Positions 28,546 to 39,184 of a stretch of DNA of 64,000 nucleotides are shown piece after piece. The translations under genes and the position numbers were made by a program. Origin of the DNA: Cupriavidus necator N-1 (GTDB lineage Bacteria; Pseudomonadota; Gammaproteobacteria; Burkholderiales; Burkholderiaceae); the NCBI RefSeq assembly GCF_000219215.1, contig NC_015726.1, positions 992,001 to 1,056,000 of the forward strand, read 5' to 3'. The notes beneath the pieces are model-generated. The model saw only the letters and a list, made by a program, of their open reading frames with translations. It ran no database searches and was not told the DNA's origin. Every line of letters starts with the position of its first letter. Position 1 is the stretch's first letter.

Positions 28546-29049
28546 ATGACCATGCTATCAGCAGAAGCTCTCAAGGAAATCGATCGCGCGATCGCGAAGT
28601 ATCCGGCCGACCAGAAGCAGTCGGCCGTGATGGCGGCGCTTGCCGTGGCGCAGGGCGAGGTGGGCTGGGTTTCACCCGAAGTCATGCAGTTCGTCGCCAA
28701 CTACCTCGAGATGCCGCCCGTGTGGGTGGAAGAGGTGGCGACCTTCTACAACATGTATGACACCAAGCCGGTGGGCAAATTCAAGCTCGCCGTCTGCACC
28801 AACCTGCCGTGCGCCCTGTCGGGCGGCGAGCGGGCCGGCGAGTACCTGAAGCGCAAGCTCGGGATCGACTACAACGAGACCACCGCTGACGGCTGCTTCA
28901 CCCTGAAAGAGGGCGAGTGCATGGGCGCTTGCGGCGATGCGCCGGTGATGATCGTCAACAATACCCGCATGTGCAGCTGGATGAGCGACGACAAGCTCGA
29001 CGCACTGGTCGACGAGCTCAAGGCCGAGGCTGCCAAGGGGGGCAAGTAA
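28546..29049 (+). CDS. nuoE: NADH-quinone oxidoreductase subunit E
   Basis: 167 residues, thioredoxin-like 24-kDa subunit. The four cysteines of the N1a [2Fe-2S] cluster are in [12 protein letters not shown] and [12 protein letters not shown]. Start taken as ATG 28546 ([11 protein letters not shown]). Forms the NADH dehydrogenase module with NuoF, which follows directly. Confidence 0.95.
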   Translation: MTMLSAEALKEIDRAIAKYPADQKQSAVMAALAVAQGEVGWVSPEVMQFVANYLEMPPVWVEEVATFYNMYDTKPVGKFKLAVCTNLPCALSGGERAGEYLKRKLGIDYNETTADGCFTLKEGECMGACGDAPVMIVNNTRMCSWMSDDKLDALVDELKAEAAKGGK

Positions 29050-29050
29050 C

Positions 29051-30346
29051 ATGACCTGTCTGCACGACCGCCATATCCAGCCGCTGATCCTGGCCGGCCT
29101 GGACGGCAAGAACTGGCACCTGGAAGACTACGTCAAGCGTGGCGGCTACCAGCAACTCAAGCGCATCCTGACCGAGAAGATCCCGCCCGAGCAGGTGATC
29201 GCCGACGTCAAGGCCTCCGGCCTGCGCGGCCGTGGCGGTGCGGGCTTCCCGACCGGCCTGAAGTGGAGCTTCATGCCGCGCACCTTCCCGGGTCAGAAAT
29301 ACCTGGTCTGCAACACCGATGAAGGCGAGCCCGGCACGTTCAAGGACCGCGACATCATCCGCTACAACCCGCATTCGCTCATCGAGGGCATGGCCATCGG
29401 CGCGTATGCGATGGGCATCACCGTGGGCTACAACTACATCCACGGCGAGATCTGGAACGAATACAAGATCTTCGAGGAAGCCCTCGAAGAGGCGCGCGCT
29501 GCCGGCTTCCTGGGTGACAACATCCTGGGTTCGGGCTTTGATTTCCAACTGCACGCGCACCACGGCTACGGCGCCTACATCTGCGGCGAGGAAACCGCGC
29601 TGCTCGAATCGCTGGAAGGCAAGAAAGGCCAGCCGCGCTTCAAGCCGCCGTTCCCGGCCAGCTTCGGCCTGTACGGCAAGCCGACCACCATCAACAACAC
29701 CGAGACCTTCGCCGCGGTGCCGTTCCTGCTGGCCGTCGGCCCCGAGAACTACCTGAAGCTGGGCAAGCCGAACAATGGCGGCACCAAGATCTTCTCGATC
29801 TCGGGCGACGTCGAGCGTCCCGGCAACTACGAGATCCCGCTGGGCACGCCGTTCGCCAAGCTGCTGGAACTCGCCGGCGGCATGCGCGGCGGCAAGCGCA
29901 TCAAGGCGGTGATCCCGGGCGGCTCGTCCGCGCCGGTGGTGCCGGGCGACCTGATGATGGCGTCCGACATGGACTACGACTCGATCGCCAAGGCCGGCTC
30001 GATGCTGGGCTCGGGCGCGGTGATCGTGATGGACGAGACGCGCTGCATGGTCCGCTCGCTGCTGCGCCTGTCGTACTTCTATTTTGAGGAATCGTGCGGC
30101 CAGTGCACGCCGTGCCGCGAAGGCACCGGCTGGCTCTACCGCATGGTCAATCGCATCGAACACGGAGAGGGGCGCCAGGAAGACCTGGACCTGCTCAACA
30201 ACGTCGCGGAAAACATCATGGGCCGCACCATCTGCGCGCTCGGCGATGCCGCGGCGATGCCGGTCCGCGGCATGCTCAAGCACTACTGGAAAGAGTTCGA
30301 ATATCACGTCGAACACAAGCAGTGCATGGTTCCGGCCTACATCTAA
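29051..30346 (+). CDS. nuoF: NADH-quinone oxidoreductase subunit F
   Basis: 431 residues. [16 protein letters not shown] is the NADH/FMN glycine-rich loop and [16 protein letters not shown] belongs to the FMN site. [15 protein letters not shown] plus a distal Cys ([14 protein letters not shown]) bind the N3 [4Fe-4S] cluster. Oxidises NADH and passes electrons to FMN. Confidence 0.97.
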   Translation: MTCLHDRHIQPLILAGLDGKNWHLEDYVKRGGYQQLKRILTEKIPPEQVIADVKASGLRGRGGAGFPTGLKWSFMPRTFPGQKYLVCNTDEGEPGTFKDRDIIRYNPHSLIEGMAIGAYAMGITVGYNYIHGEIWNEYKIFEEALEEARAAGFLGDNILGSGFDFQLHAHHGYGAYICGEETALLESLEGKKGQPRFKPPFPASFGLYGKPTTINNTETFAAVPFLLAVGPENYLKLGKPNNGGTKIFSISGDVERPGNYEIPLGTPFAKLLELAGGMRGGKRIKAVIPGGSSAPVVPGDLMMASDMDYDSIAKAGSMLGSGAVIVMDETRCMVRSLLRLSYFYFEESCGQCTPCREGTGWLYRMVNRIEHGEGRQEDLDLLNNVAENIMGRTICALGDAAAMPVRGMLKHYWKEFEYHVEHKQCMVPAYI

Positions 30347-30358
30347 GCGTGGCAGAAC

Positions 30359-32725
30359 ATGGTTGAACTAGAGATCGACGGCAAGAAGGTTGAGGTTGCT
30401 GAAGGCAGCCTGGTGATGGAAGCAGCCCGCAAGCTGGGCACCTACATCCCGCACTTCTGCTACCACCGCAAACTGTCCATCGCGGCCAACTGCCGCATGT
30501 GCCTGGTCGAGGTCGAGAAGGCGCCCAAGGCGCTGCCCGCCTGCGCCACGCCCGTGACCCCTGGCATGAAGGTCTTCACCAATTCGGAGAAGGCGGTCAA
30601 GGCGCAGAAGTCCGTGATGGAATTCCTGCTGATCAACCACCCGCTCGACTGCCCGATCTGCGATCAGGGCGGCGAATGCCAGCTGCAGGATCTGGCCGTG
30701 GGCTACGGTGCCTCGGAGTCGCGCTACAAGGAAGAGAAGCGCGTGGTGTTCCACAAGAACGTGGGCCCGCTGATCTCCATGGAGGAGATGACCCGCTGCA
30801 TCCATTGCACCCGCTGCGTGCGCTTCGGCCAGGAAGTGGCCGGCGTGATGGAGCTGGGCATGCTGGGCCGCGGCGAGCATTCGGAAATCACCACCTTCGT
30901 CGGCAAGACCGTCGATTCGGAGCTGTCGGGCAACATGATCGACCTGTGCCCGGTCGGCGCGCTGACCAGCAAGCCGTTCCGTTACTCGGCCCGTACCTGG
31001 GAGCTGGCACGCCGCAAGTCGGTGTCGCCGCACGATGGCCTGGGCGCGAACCTGGTGGTGCAGACCAAGAACCAGCGCGTGATGCGCGTGCTGCCGCTGG
31101 AAAACGAAGACATCAACGAGTGCTGGATCTCCGACAAGGACCGCTTCTCGTATGAAGGCCTGAACAGCGCCGACCGCCTGACCCGCCCGCTGCTGAAGCA
31201 GGGCGGCGAATGGATGGAAACCGACTGGCAGACCGCGCTGGAATACGTGGCCAACGGCCTCGCCAGCATCAAGCGCGATCATGGCGCCGACCAGATCGCC
31301 GCGCTGGCCAGCCCGCACAGCACGCTGGAAGAGCTGTTCCTGCTGGGCAAGCTGATGCGCGGCCTGGGCAGCGACAACGTCGACTTCCGCCTGCGCCAGA
31401 CCGACTTCTCGGCCGCACTGAAGGGCGCGCCGTGGCTGGGCATGCCGGTGGCCGACGTGACCACCCTGCAACGCGTGCTCGTGATCGGCTCGTCGCTGCG
31501 CAAGGATCATCCGCTGCTGGCCTCGCGCCTGCGCCAGGCCACCAAGAAGGGTGCCCGCGTGGCCGTGCTGGGTGCCGGCGGTGAAGACCTGCTGATGCCG
31601 CTGGCCGCCCGCATCGACGTGGCGCCGTCCGGCTGGACCGCGGCGCTCGCCGGCGTGGCCCGTGCCGTGGCTGCCGCCAAGGGCGTTGCTGCCCCGGCCG
31701 GCACTGAAGGATTCGACGGCGGCGAAGCCGCTGGCAAAGTGGCCGAAGCGCTGCTGTCGGGCGAGCGCCGTGCGGTGTTCCTCGGCAACGAGGCGGTGCG
31801 CCATCCGCAGTTCTCGGCGCTGCACGCGCTGGCACAGTGGATCGCCACCGAAACCGGTGCGACCCTGGGCTTCCTGACCGAAGCCGCCAACACCGTCGGC
31901 GGCTATGTCGCCGGCGCGCTGCCCAAGCAGGGCGGCGCCAATGCGCAGGCGATGCTGGACACGCCGCGCAAGGCCTACATCCTGCTGAACACCGAACCCG
32001 AGTTCGACGCCGCCGACCCGCGCAAGGCGCTGGCCGCGCTGGCCCAGGCCGGCACGGTGGTGGTGCTGTCGCCGTTCCGTTCGGAAGCGGCCATGCAGTA
32101 CGCCGACGTGATCCTGCCGGTGACGCCGTTCACGGAAACCGCCGGCACCTTCGTCAACTGCGAAGGCAAGCCGCAGAGCTTCAACGGTGTGGTGCGCGCC
32201 CTGGGCGAATCGCGTCCGGGCTGGAAGGTACTGCGCGTGCTGGGCAACCTGCTGGACGTGGTTGGCTTCGACTATGAAACCGCCGAGTCGGTGCGTGTCG
32301 AAGTGCTGTCGGCCCCGGTCGACGCGCAGCTGGACAACACCACCGACGCGCCGATCCGCGTGGCCGCCGCTGCCGCCAACGGCATCGAACGCATTGCCGA
32401 TGTGCCGATCTACCACGCCGACCCGATCGTGCGCCGCGCCGAGTCGCTGCAGCTGAGCGCTGCCGCGCGCCGCGCCATGCAGATCGCGCTGCCGGCCGAC
32501 CTGTTCGCCAGCCTTGGCATCCAGTCCGGCGATCCGGTGCGGGTCACGCAAGGGCAGGGCAGCGTGGTGCTGCCGGCCGTGCTCGAAGCCACGCTCCCGG
32601 CCAACACCGTGCGCGTGCCGGCGGCAACGCCGGCGGCCATGAGCCTGGGCGCGATGTACGGCACGGTCACCGTAGAGAAGGCCATTGACCTGGCGCCGGC
32701 CACCGGCACCGTGGCCACGGCGTAA
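30359..32725 (+). CDS. nuoG: NADH-quinone oxidoreductase subunit G
   Basis: 788 residues. The N-terminal ferredoxin domain has CRMCLVEVEKAPKALPACATP for [2Fe-2S]; CPICDQGGECQLQD with nearby His/Cys, and CIHCTRCVRF, bind [4Fe-4S] clusters. The remainder is a molybdopterin-oxidoreductase-like fold without a cofactor. Largest peripheral-arm subunit. Confidence 0.96.
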   Translation: MVELEIDGKKVEVAEGSLVMEAARKLGTYIPHFCYHRKLSIAANCRMCLVEVEKAPKALPACATPVTPGMKVFTNSEKAVKAQKSVMEFLLINHPLDCPICDQGGECQLQDLAVGYGASESRYKEEKRVVFHKNVGPLISMEEMTRCIHCTRCVRFGQEVAGVMELGMLGRGEHSEITTFVGKTVDSELSGNMIDLCPVGALTSKPFRYSARTWELARRKSVSPHDGLGANLVVQTKNQRVMRVLPLENEDINECWISDKDRFSYEGLNSADRLTRPLLKQGGEWMETDWQTALEYVANGLASIKRDHGADQIAALASPHSTLEELFLLGKLMRGLGSDNVDFRLRQTDFSAALKGAPWLGMPVADVTTLQRVLVIGSSLRKDHPLLASRLRQATKKGARVAVLGAGGEDLLMPLAARIDVAPSGWTAALAGVARAVAAAKGVAAPAGTEGFDGGEAAGKVAEALLSGERRAVFLGNEAVRHPQFSALHALAQWIATETGATLGFLTEAANTVGGYVAGALPKQGGANAQAMLDTPRKAYILLNTEPEFDAADPRKALAALAQAGTVVVLSPFRSEAAMQYADVILPVTPFTETAGTFVNCEGKPQSFNGVVRALGESRPGWKVLRVLGNLLDVVGFDYETAESVRVEVLSAPVDAQLDNTTDAPIRVAAAAANGIERIADVPIYHADPIVRRAESLQLSAAARRAMQIALPADLFASLGIQSGDPVRVTQGQGSVVLPAVLEATLPANTVRVPAATPAAMSLGAMYGTVTVEKAIDLAPATGTVATA

Positions 32726-32746
32726 GAACAACAGCGAGAACAAGAC

Positions 32747-33811
32747 ATGATTGACTGGATTACCTCGCAAGGACAGGGCCTGCTGGGTGCCTACTGGACA
32801 CCGCTGTGGATCCTGATTCGCGCCGTGATCATCGTGGTGCCGCTGCTGCTGTGCGTGGCTTACCTGATCCTGTGGGAGCGCAAGCTGATCGGCTGGATGC
32901 ACGTCCGTATCGGCCCGAACCGCGTGGGCCCGCTGGGCCTGCTGCAGCCGATCGCCGACGTGCTGAAGCTGCTGCTCAAGGAAGTCATGATGCCCACGCA
33001 GGTCAGCCGGGGCATGTACCTGATTGCCCCGCTGATGGTGCTGATGCCCGCCGTGGCGGTCTGGGCCGTGATTCCGTTCCAGGCCGAAGTGGTGCTGGCG
33101 GATGTGAACGCCGGCCTGCTGTACGTGATGGCGATCAGCTCGGTGGGCGTGTACGGCGTGATCCTGGCCGGCTGGGCCTCGAACTCCAAGTACGCCTTCA
33201 TCGGCGCCATGCGTGCCGCGGCCCAGATGGTGTCGTATGAAATCGCCATGGGCTTTGCGCTGGTGACGGTGCTGATGGTTGCCGGCAGCCTGAACCTGTC
33301 GGCCATCGTCAACGGCCAGAACACCGGCTACTTTGCCGACATGGGCATCAACATCCTGTCGTGGAACTGGCTGCCGCTGCTGCCGATGTTCGCCGTCTAC
33401 TTCATCTCGGGCGTGGCCGAAACCAACCGCCACCCGTTCGACGTGGTGGAAGGGGAGTCGGAAATCGTGGCCGGCCACATGATCGAGTATTCGGGCATGG
33501 GCTTCGCGCTGTTCTTCCTGGCCGAGTACATCAACATGATCATCATCTCGACGATGACCGCGCTGATGTTCCTGGGCGGCTGGGCGCCGCCGGTCGATAG
33601 CGTGCTGACCAACGCGATCCCGGGCTTCTTCTGGCTGGTGATCAAGGTATTCCTGCTGCTGTCCGTCTTCATCTGGATCCGTGCCTCGTTCCCGCGCTAC
33701 CGCTATGACCAGATCATGCGCCTGGGCTGGAAGGTGTTCATCCCCCTGACGGTGGCGTGGCTGATCATCGTGGCGATCTGGATCAAGTCGCCCTGGAACA
33801 TCTGGCACTGA
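32747..33811 (+). CDS. nuoH: NADH-quinone oxidoreductase subunit H
   Basis: 354 residues, eight or more transmembrane helices. [19 protein letters not shown] and [20 protein letters not shown] are the conserved loops that line the quinone channel. Links the peripheral and membrane arms. Confidence 0.97.
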   Translation: MIDWITSQGQGLLGAYWTPLWILIRAVIIVVPLLLCVAYLILWERKLIGWMHVRIGPNRVGPLGLLQPIADVLKLLLKEVMMPTQVSRGMYLIAPLMVLMPAVAVWAVIPFQAEVVLADVNAGLLYVMAISSVGVYGVILAGWASNSKYAFIGAMRAAAQMVSYEIAMGFALVTVLMVAGSLNLSAIVNGQNTGYFADMGINILSWNWLPLLPMFAVYFISGVAETNRHPFDVVEGESEIVAGHMIEYSGMGFALFFLAEYINMIIISTMTALMFLGGWAPPVDSVLTNAIPGFFWLVIKVFLLLSVFIWIRASFPRYRYDQIMRLGWKVFIPLTVAWLIIVAIWIKSPWNIWH

Positions 33812-33869
33812 ACGGCCAAACGACGGTGCGCGCCGTGGCGCGCACCGTGTGGAAATACTAGGAAGCATC

Positions 33870-34361
33870 ATGCTGCTCGCCATCAAGGACTTCTTCAACA
33901 GCCTGCTCCTGAAGGAACTCTTCAAGGGCATGGCCGTGACCGGCCGCTATCTCTTCGCGCGCAAGATCACCGTCCAGTTCCCGGAAGAGAAAACGCCGAT
34001 CTCGCCGCGCTTCCGTGGCCTGCACGCGCTGCGCCGCTACCCGAACGGGGAAGAGCGCTGCATCGCCTGCAAGCTGTGCGAGGCGGTGTGCCCGGCGCTG
34101 GCCATCACGATCGAGTCCGACGCGCGCGCCGACGGCACGCGCCGCACGACCCGCTATGACATCGACCTGACCAAGTGCATCTTCTGCGGTTTCTGCGAAG
34201 AGGCCTGCCCGGTCGACGCCATCGTGGAAACGCAGATCCTGGAGTACCACGGCGAGAAGCGCGGCGACCTGTACTTCACCAAGGACATGCTGCTGGCAGT
34301 GGGCGACCGCTACGAGCCGCAGATCGCCGCAGCCAAGGCTGCCGACGCGAAGTACCGCTAA
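33870..34361 (+). CDS. nuoI: NADH-quinone oxidoreductase subunit I
   Basis: 163 residues. Two ferredoxin-type [4Fe-4S] motifs (N6a, N6b): [12 protein letters not shown] and [12 protein letters not shown]. Start at ATG 33870, 4 bp after AGGAAG; the GTG at 33849 is less likely. Confidence 0.97.
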   Translation: MLLAIKDFFNSLLLKELFKGMAVTGRYLFARKITVQFPEEKTPISPRFRGLHALRRYPNGEERCIACKLCEAVCPALAITIESDARADGTRRTTRYDIDLTKCIFCGFCEEACPVDAIVETQILEYHGEKRGDLYFTKDMLLAVGDRYEPQIAAAKAADAKYR

Positions 34362-34405
34362 GCTGAATCACCGGCCGGAAGTCTCGGCCAGAAGTAACGC
34401 CGGTT

Positions 34406-34440
34406 GGCGGCTGCCGCAAGCAGCAGACCTGGCAGCCGCC
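34406..34440 (+). repeat. Hairpin between nuoI and nuoJ
   Basis: GGCGGCTGCC (34406-34415) is the exact complement of GGCAGCCGCC (34431-34440), loop 15 nt, no T tract. It lies in a 198-bp gap of an otherwise tightly packed operon, where I see no gene. Confidence 0.5.
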
Positions 34441-34559
34441 GCCACCGAATTTGAATGCGGTCCCTGCAATGCAAGGGGCCAATGCAAGGATGCCGCAGGA
34501 GCGGGCCACCCGAGGGGATGGCTTGTGCCGGACGGCCCAGAGAGGATCCGATAGGGACC

Positions 34560-35204
34560 ATGGAACTCACGACCACCATCTTCTACGTCTTTGCGCTGGT
34601 GCTGGTGCTCTCCGCACTGAAAGTCATCACTGCGAAGAACCCGGTGCATTCCGCACTGTTCCTCGTGCTGTCGTTCTTCACGGCCGCGGCGATCTGGATG
34701 CTGCTCAAGGCGGAATTCCTCGCCATCCTGCTGGTGCTGGTCTATGTCGGCGCGGTGATGGTGCTGTTCCTGTTCGTGGTGATGATGATCGATATCGACA
34801 TCGAGCACCTGCGGCGGGATTTCTGGACCTACGTGCCGATGGCCTCGGTGGTGGGCGCGCTGATCATCGCCGAGATGGCGATCGTGCTGGTGCGCAACTT
34901 CATCGGCACCACCACGCCGGTGGCCGCCAGCGGTTCGCAGGACCCGGGCTACTCGAACTCCGCCGCGCTCGGCAAGCTGATCTACACCGACTATATCTAC
35001 GCCTTCGAAGTGGCCGGCATCATCCTTCTGGTGGCGATCATCGCCGCCGTGGCGCTGACCCTGCGCCGCCGCAAGGACGTCAAGGCCCAGGACGTATCGG
35101 CGCAGCTGCGCACCCGCCGCGACGACCGCGTGCGCCTGGTGCCGATGCAGTCCGAAGGCCAGACCCAGCAGACGGAAGCCGCGGCTGCCGCCAATAAGAA
35201 CTAA
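34560..35204 (+). CDS. nuoJ: NADH-quinone oxidoreductase subunit J
   Basis: 214 residues, five transmembrane helices with [24 protein letters not shown] and [22 protein letters not shown], the pi-bulge helix region. The C-terminal 45 residues are a charged cytoplasmic tail. The start at 34560 (MELTTTIF) is preferred to an upstream in-frame ATG at 34455 that lacks family similarity. Confidence 0.95.
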   Translation: MELTTTIFYVFALVLVLSALKVITAKNPVHSALFLVLSFFTAAAIWMLLKAEFLAILLVLVYVGAVMVLFLFVVMMIDIDIEHLRRDFWTYVPMASVVGALIIAEMAIVLVRNFIGTTTPVAASGSQDPGYSNSAALGKLIYTDYIYAFEVAGIILLVAIIAAVALTLRRRKDVKAQDVSAQLRTRRDDRVRLVPMQSEGQTQQTEAAAAANKN

Positions 35205-35220
35205 AGCCCGGAGAAACGCT

Positions 35221-35526
35221 GTGCTCTCTCTCGCTCACTACCTCGTCCTCGCTGCGATCCTGTTCGCGATCAGCATCGTCGGCATCTTCCTGAACCGCAA
35301 GAACGTGATCGTGCTGCTGATGGCGATCGAACTGATGCTGCTTGCGGTGAACATCAACTTCGTCGCCTTCTCGCATTACCTGGGCGACCTGGCTGGTCAG
35401 GTTTTTGTTTTCTTCATCCTCACGGTGGCCGCCGCCGAGTCGGCAATCGGTCTCGCCATCCTGGTTGTGCTGTTCCGCAACCTGGATACGATCAACGTGG
35501 ACGACATGGATACCCTCAAGGGCTGA
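35221..35526 (+). CDS. nuoK: NADH-quinone oxidoreductase subunit K
   Basis: 101 residues from a GTG start. Three helices with buried acidic residues: [23 protein letters not shown] and [19 protein letters not shown], the two conserved proton-channel Glu. GGAG lies 8 bp upstream. Confidence 0.97.
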   Translation: MLSLAHYLVLAAILFAISIVGIFLNRKNVIVLLMAIELMLLAVNINFVAFSHYLGDLAGQVFVFFILTVAAAESAIGLAILVVLFRNLDTINVDDMDTLKG

Positions 35527-35584
35527 TCCGTGGCGCACTACGTAGATACCCAAGACTCACCGACCGCACACCACTAAGCGTCCT

Positions 35585-37672
35585 ATGGCAACCACGCTCA
35601 ACCCCAACCTGCTGCTTGCGATTGCGCTGGCGCCGCTAGTCGGCTCCGCGATCGCCGGCCTGTTCGGTACCAAGTTCTTCGACCTGTTTTCCTCGGAGTC
35701 GCGCGGCGGCCGGATCGTGGCGCATACGGCCACGATCCTGGGCGTTGCCATTTCCTTCGTGCTGTCGGTGATGGTGCTGCTCGACGTGATGAACGGCGCC
35801 GGCTACAACGGCACCGTCTACGAGTGGATGGCCATCGGCAGCCTGAAGATGGAGGTCGGCTTCCTGGTCGACTCGCTGACCGCGATGATGATGGTCGTGG
35901 TGACCTTCGTCTCGCTGATGGTGCACATCTACACCGTCGGCTACATGGACGGGGACCCCGGCTACAACCGCTTCTTCGCCTACATCTCGCTGTTCACCTT
36001 CTCGATGCTGATGCTGGTGATGAGCAACAACTTCCTGCAGCTGTTCTTCGGCTGGGAAGCGGTGGGCCTGGTGTCGTACCTGCTGATCGGCTTCTGGTAC
36101 ACCCGCCCGACGGCCATCTTCGCCAACCTGAAGGCCTTCCTGGTCAACCGCGTCGGCGATTTCGGCTTTATCCTGGGCATCGGCCTGCTGCTGGCCTACG
36201 CCGGCAGCATGAACTACACCGAAGTGTTCGCCGCGCGCGACCAGCTGGCGACCGTGATCTTCCCGGGCACCGACTGGCTGATGATCACCGTGGCCTGCAT
36301 CTGCCTGTTCATCGGCGCGATGGGCAAGTCGGCGCAGTTCCCGCTGCACGTCTGGCTGCCTGACTCGATGGAAGGCCCGACCCCGATCTCGGCACTGATC
36401 CACGCGGCAACCATGGTGACCGCCGGCATCTTCATGGTCGCGCGCATGTCGCCGCTGTTCGAGCTGTCGGATACCGCACTGTCCTTCGTGCTGGTGATCG
36501 GTGCCATCACGGCGCTGTTCATGGGCTTCCTGGGCATCATCCAGAACGACATCAAGCGCGTGGTCGCGTATTCGACCCTGTCGCAGCTGGGCTACATGAC
36601 TGTGGCGCTGGGCGCTTCGGCCTACTCGGTGGCCGTGTTCCACCTGATGACGCACGCGTTCTTCAAGGCACTGCTGTTCCTGGGCGCCGGTTCGGTCATC
36701 ATCGGCATGCACCACGACCAGGACATCCGCAATATGGGCGGCCTGCGCAAGTACATGCCGATCACCTGGATCACCTCGCTGGTGGGTTCGCTGGCGCTGA
36801 TCGGCACGCCGTTCTTCGCGGGCTTCTACTCCAAGGACTCGATCATCGAGGCCGTGGCCGAGTCGCATATCGCCGGTTCGGGCTTTGCCTACTTCGCCGT
36901 GCTGGCCGGCGTGTTCGTCACCGCGTTCTACTCGTTCCGCATGTACTTCCTGGTCTTCCACGGCAAGGAGCGCTGGGGCCAGAACCATGCCCACCAGCAC
37001 CATGAGGGCGACCACGAGGACGAGGAAGTCACGCTCGACCACCACCATGGCCTGGCCGCCGGCGAGAAGCCGCACGAGTCGCCGTGGGTGGTGACCCTGC
37101 CGCTGGTGCTGCTGGCGATCCCGTCGGTGATCATCGGCGCGATCGCGATCGAGCCGATGCTGTTCGGCAACTTCTTCAAGCACGGCATCGCCTTCAAGGA
37201 CGTGATCTTCGTCGGCGAGAACCACCACGCCATGGCCGAGCTGGAGGAAGCCTTCCACGGCTGGGTGCCGATGGCGCTGCACTCGCTGACCACGCCCGTG
37301 CTGTGGCTGGCCATCGCCGGGGTCGTGCTGTCGTGGTTCTTCTACATGAAGCGCCCGGACATCCCCGAGGCCATCAAGAACCGCTTCTCGGGCCTGTACA
37401 AGCTGCTCGACAACAAGTACTACATGGACGCCATCAACCAGGCCGTGTTCGCCCGCGGCGCACGCTTGCTCGGTACCGGCCTGTGGAAGGGCGGCGACCA
37501 GAGCCTGATCGACGGCCTGTTCGTCAACGGCGCGGCGCGCGTGGTGGCTTCGTTTGCTTCGGCAAGCCGCTACCTGCAGTCGGGCTATATCTACCACTAC
37601 GCATTCGCGATGATCGTCGGCATGCTGGTGCTGCTGACGCTGACGGTCACGGGCGTGATCGGCACCAAGTGA
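35585..37672 (+). CDS. nuoL: NADH-quinone oxidoreductase subunit L
   Basis: 695 residues, antiporter-like proton pump subunit. DSLTAMMMVVVTFVSLMVH, GWEAVGLVSYLLIGFW with the channel Glu, SAQFPLHVWLPDSMEGPTP and ATMVTAGIFMVAR are conserved. A loop at about residues 458-500 is unusually rich in His and acidic residues (NHAHQHHEGDHEDEE, then DHHHG). The long amphipathic lateral helix should be at the C-terminus. Confidence 0.97.
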   Translation: MATTLNPNLLLAIALAPLVGSAIAGLFGTKFFDLFSSESRGGRIVAHTATILGVAISFVLSVMVLLDVMNGAGYNGTVYEWMAIGSLKMEVGFLVDSLTAMMMVVVTFVSLMVHIYTVGYMDGDPGYNRFFAYISLFTFSMLMLVMSNNFLQLFFGWEAVGLVSYLLIGFWYTRPTAIFANLKAFLVNRVGDFGFILGIGLLLAYAGSMNYTEVFAARDQLATVIFPGTDWLMITVACICLFIGAMGKSAQFPLHVWLPDSMEGPTPISALIHAATMVTAGIFMVARMSPLFELSDTALSFVLVIGAITALFMGFLGIIQNDIKRVVAYSTLSQLGYMTVALGASAYSVAVFHLMTHAFFKALLFLGAGSVIIGMHHDQDIRNMGGLRKYMPITWITSLVGSLALIGTPFFAGFYSKDSIIEAVAESHIAGSGFAYFAVLAGVFVTAFYSFRMYFLVFHGKERWGQNHAHQHHEGDHEDEEVTLDHHHGLAAGEKPHESPWVVTLPLVLLAIPSVIIGAIAIEPMLFGNFFKHGIAFKDVIFVGENHHAMAELEEAFHGWVPMALHSLTTPVLWLAIAGVVLSWFFYMKRPDIPEAIKNRFSGLYKLLDNKYYMDAINQAVFARGARLLGTGLWKGGDQSLIDGLFVNGAARVVASFASASRYLQSGYIYHYAFAMIVGMLVLLTLTVTGVIGTK

Positions 37673-37699
37673 TAGGCACCAAGTAAGGAATACATAGAA

Positions 37700-39166
37700 A
37701 TGGTTCTGTCTTTCTCAATCTGGCTGCCTATCTTTTTCGGCCTGCTGATCCTCGCCTTCGGCTCGGACCGGAGTCCGGGCTTCGTGCGGTGGATGTCGCT
37801 GTTCGGCTCGATCGCGAGCTTCGTCGTCACGCTGCCGCTGGTCTTCCGCTTCGACCGCACCACCGCGGCCATGCAGTTCGTCGAGAAGGCGAACTGGATC
37901 GAGCGATTCAATATCAACTACCTGCTTGGGGTTGACGGCATCTCGATGTGGTTCGTGGTGCTGACCGCCTTCATCACGGTGATCGTGGTGATCTCGGCCT
38001 GGGAAGTGATCACCGAGCGTGTGGCGGAATACATGGCCTCGTTCCTGATCCTGTCGGGCCTGATGGTCGGCGTGTTCTGCACGCTGGACGGCATGCTGTT
38101 CTACGTGTTCTTCGAGGCCACGCTGATCCCGATGTACATCATCATCGGCGTCTGGGGCGGCCCGAACCGTGTCTATGCCGCGTTCAAGTTCTTCCTGTAC
38201 ACGCTGGCTGGCTCGCTGCTGACGCTGATCGCACTGCTGTACCTGTACAACAAGACCGGCACCTTCGACATCCTGCAATGGCACCAGGCCAAGCTGTCGA
38301 TGAACGAGCAGATCGCACTGTTCATTGCCTTCTTCGTCGCCTTCGCCGTCAAGGTGCCGATGTGGCCGGTGCACACCTGGCTGCCCGACGCCCACGTGGA
38401 AGCGCCGACTGGCGGTTCGGTGGTGCTGGCCGCCATCATGCTGAAGCTGGGCGCCTACGGTTTCCTGCGGTTCTCGCTGCCGATCGCGCCTGACGCCAGC
38501 CACTACCTGGCCCCGTTCATCATCACCATCTCGCTGATCGCGGTGATCTACATCGGCCTGGTCGCCCTGGTGCAGGCCGACATGAAGAAGCTGGTGGCGT
38601 ACTCGTCGATCGCCCACATGGGCTTCGTCACGCTGGGCTTCTTCATCTTCAGCGACATCGGCGTGGAGGGCGGCATCGTGCAGATGATCTCGCACGGCTT
38701 TATCTCCGGCGCGATGTTCCTTTGCATCGGCGTGCTGTACGACCGCGTTCACTCGCGCCAGATCGCCGACTACGGCGGCGTGGTCAACACCATGCCCAAG
38801 TTCGCCGCGCTGGCAGTGTTCTTCGCCATGGCCAACTGCGGCCTGCCGGCCACCTCGGGCTTCGTCGGCGAATTCATGGTGATCCTGGGCGCGGTCAAGT
38901 TCGACTTCTGGATCGGCCTGCTGGCTGCCACCGCCCTGATCTTCGGCGCCGCCTACTCGCTGTGGATGGTCAAGCGCGTGATCTTCGGCGACGTCGTCCA
39001 CCAGCACGTGCGCGAGCTGGCCGACCTGAACAAGCGTGAGTTCGTCATGCTCGGCCTTCTGGCCATCATGACGCTGTACATGGGCCTGCACCCGAAGCCC
39101 TTTACCGACGTGATGCACGCGTCCGTGGTGAACCTGCTGTCCCACGCGGCACAGTCCAAGCTGTAA
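37700..39166 (+). CDS. nuoM: NADH-quinone oxidoreductase subunit M
   Basis: 488 residues, antiporter-like. GVDGISMWFVVLTAFITVIV, FFEATLIPMYIIIGVWGG with the channel Glu, and VPMWPVHTWLPDAHVEAPTG are diagnostic. Second proton-pumping subunit of the membrane arm. Confidence 0.97.
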   Translation: MVLSFSIWLPIFFGLLILAFGSDRSPGFVRWMSLFGSIASFVVTLPLVFRFDRTTAAMQFVEKANWIERFNINYLLGVDGISMWFVVLTAFITVIVVISAWEVITERVAEYMASFLILSGLMVGVFCTLDGMLFYVFFEATLIPMYIIIGVWGGPNRVYAAFKFFLYTLAGSLLTLIALLYLYNKTGTFDILQWHQAKLSMNEQIALFIAFFVAFAVKVPMWPVHTWLPDAHVEAPTGGSVVLAAIMLKLGAYGFLRFSLPIAPDASHYLAPFIITISLIAVIYIGLVALVQADMKKLVAYSSIAHMGFVTLGFFIFSDIGVEGGIVQMISHGFISGAMFLCIGVLYDRVHSRQIADYGGVVNTMPKFAALAVFFAMANCGLPATSGFVGEFMVILGAVKFDFWIGLLAATALIFGAAYSLWMVKRVIFGDVVHQHVRELADLNKREFVMLGLLAIMTLYMGLHPKPFTDVMHASVVNLLSHAAQSKL

Positions 39167-39184
39167 TCGGGGAGAGAAATCAAC

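Noticed and set aside
30368..33931. A 1187-codon open frame on the minus strand across nuoG-nuoH
   Set aside because: It is antisense to genes with full Fe-S and membrane motifs; its translation is low-complexity His/Arg/Gly/Gln, typical of GC3-driven open frames.
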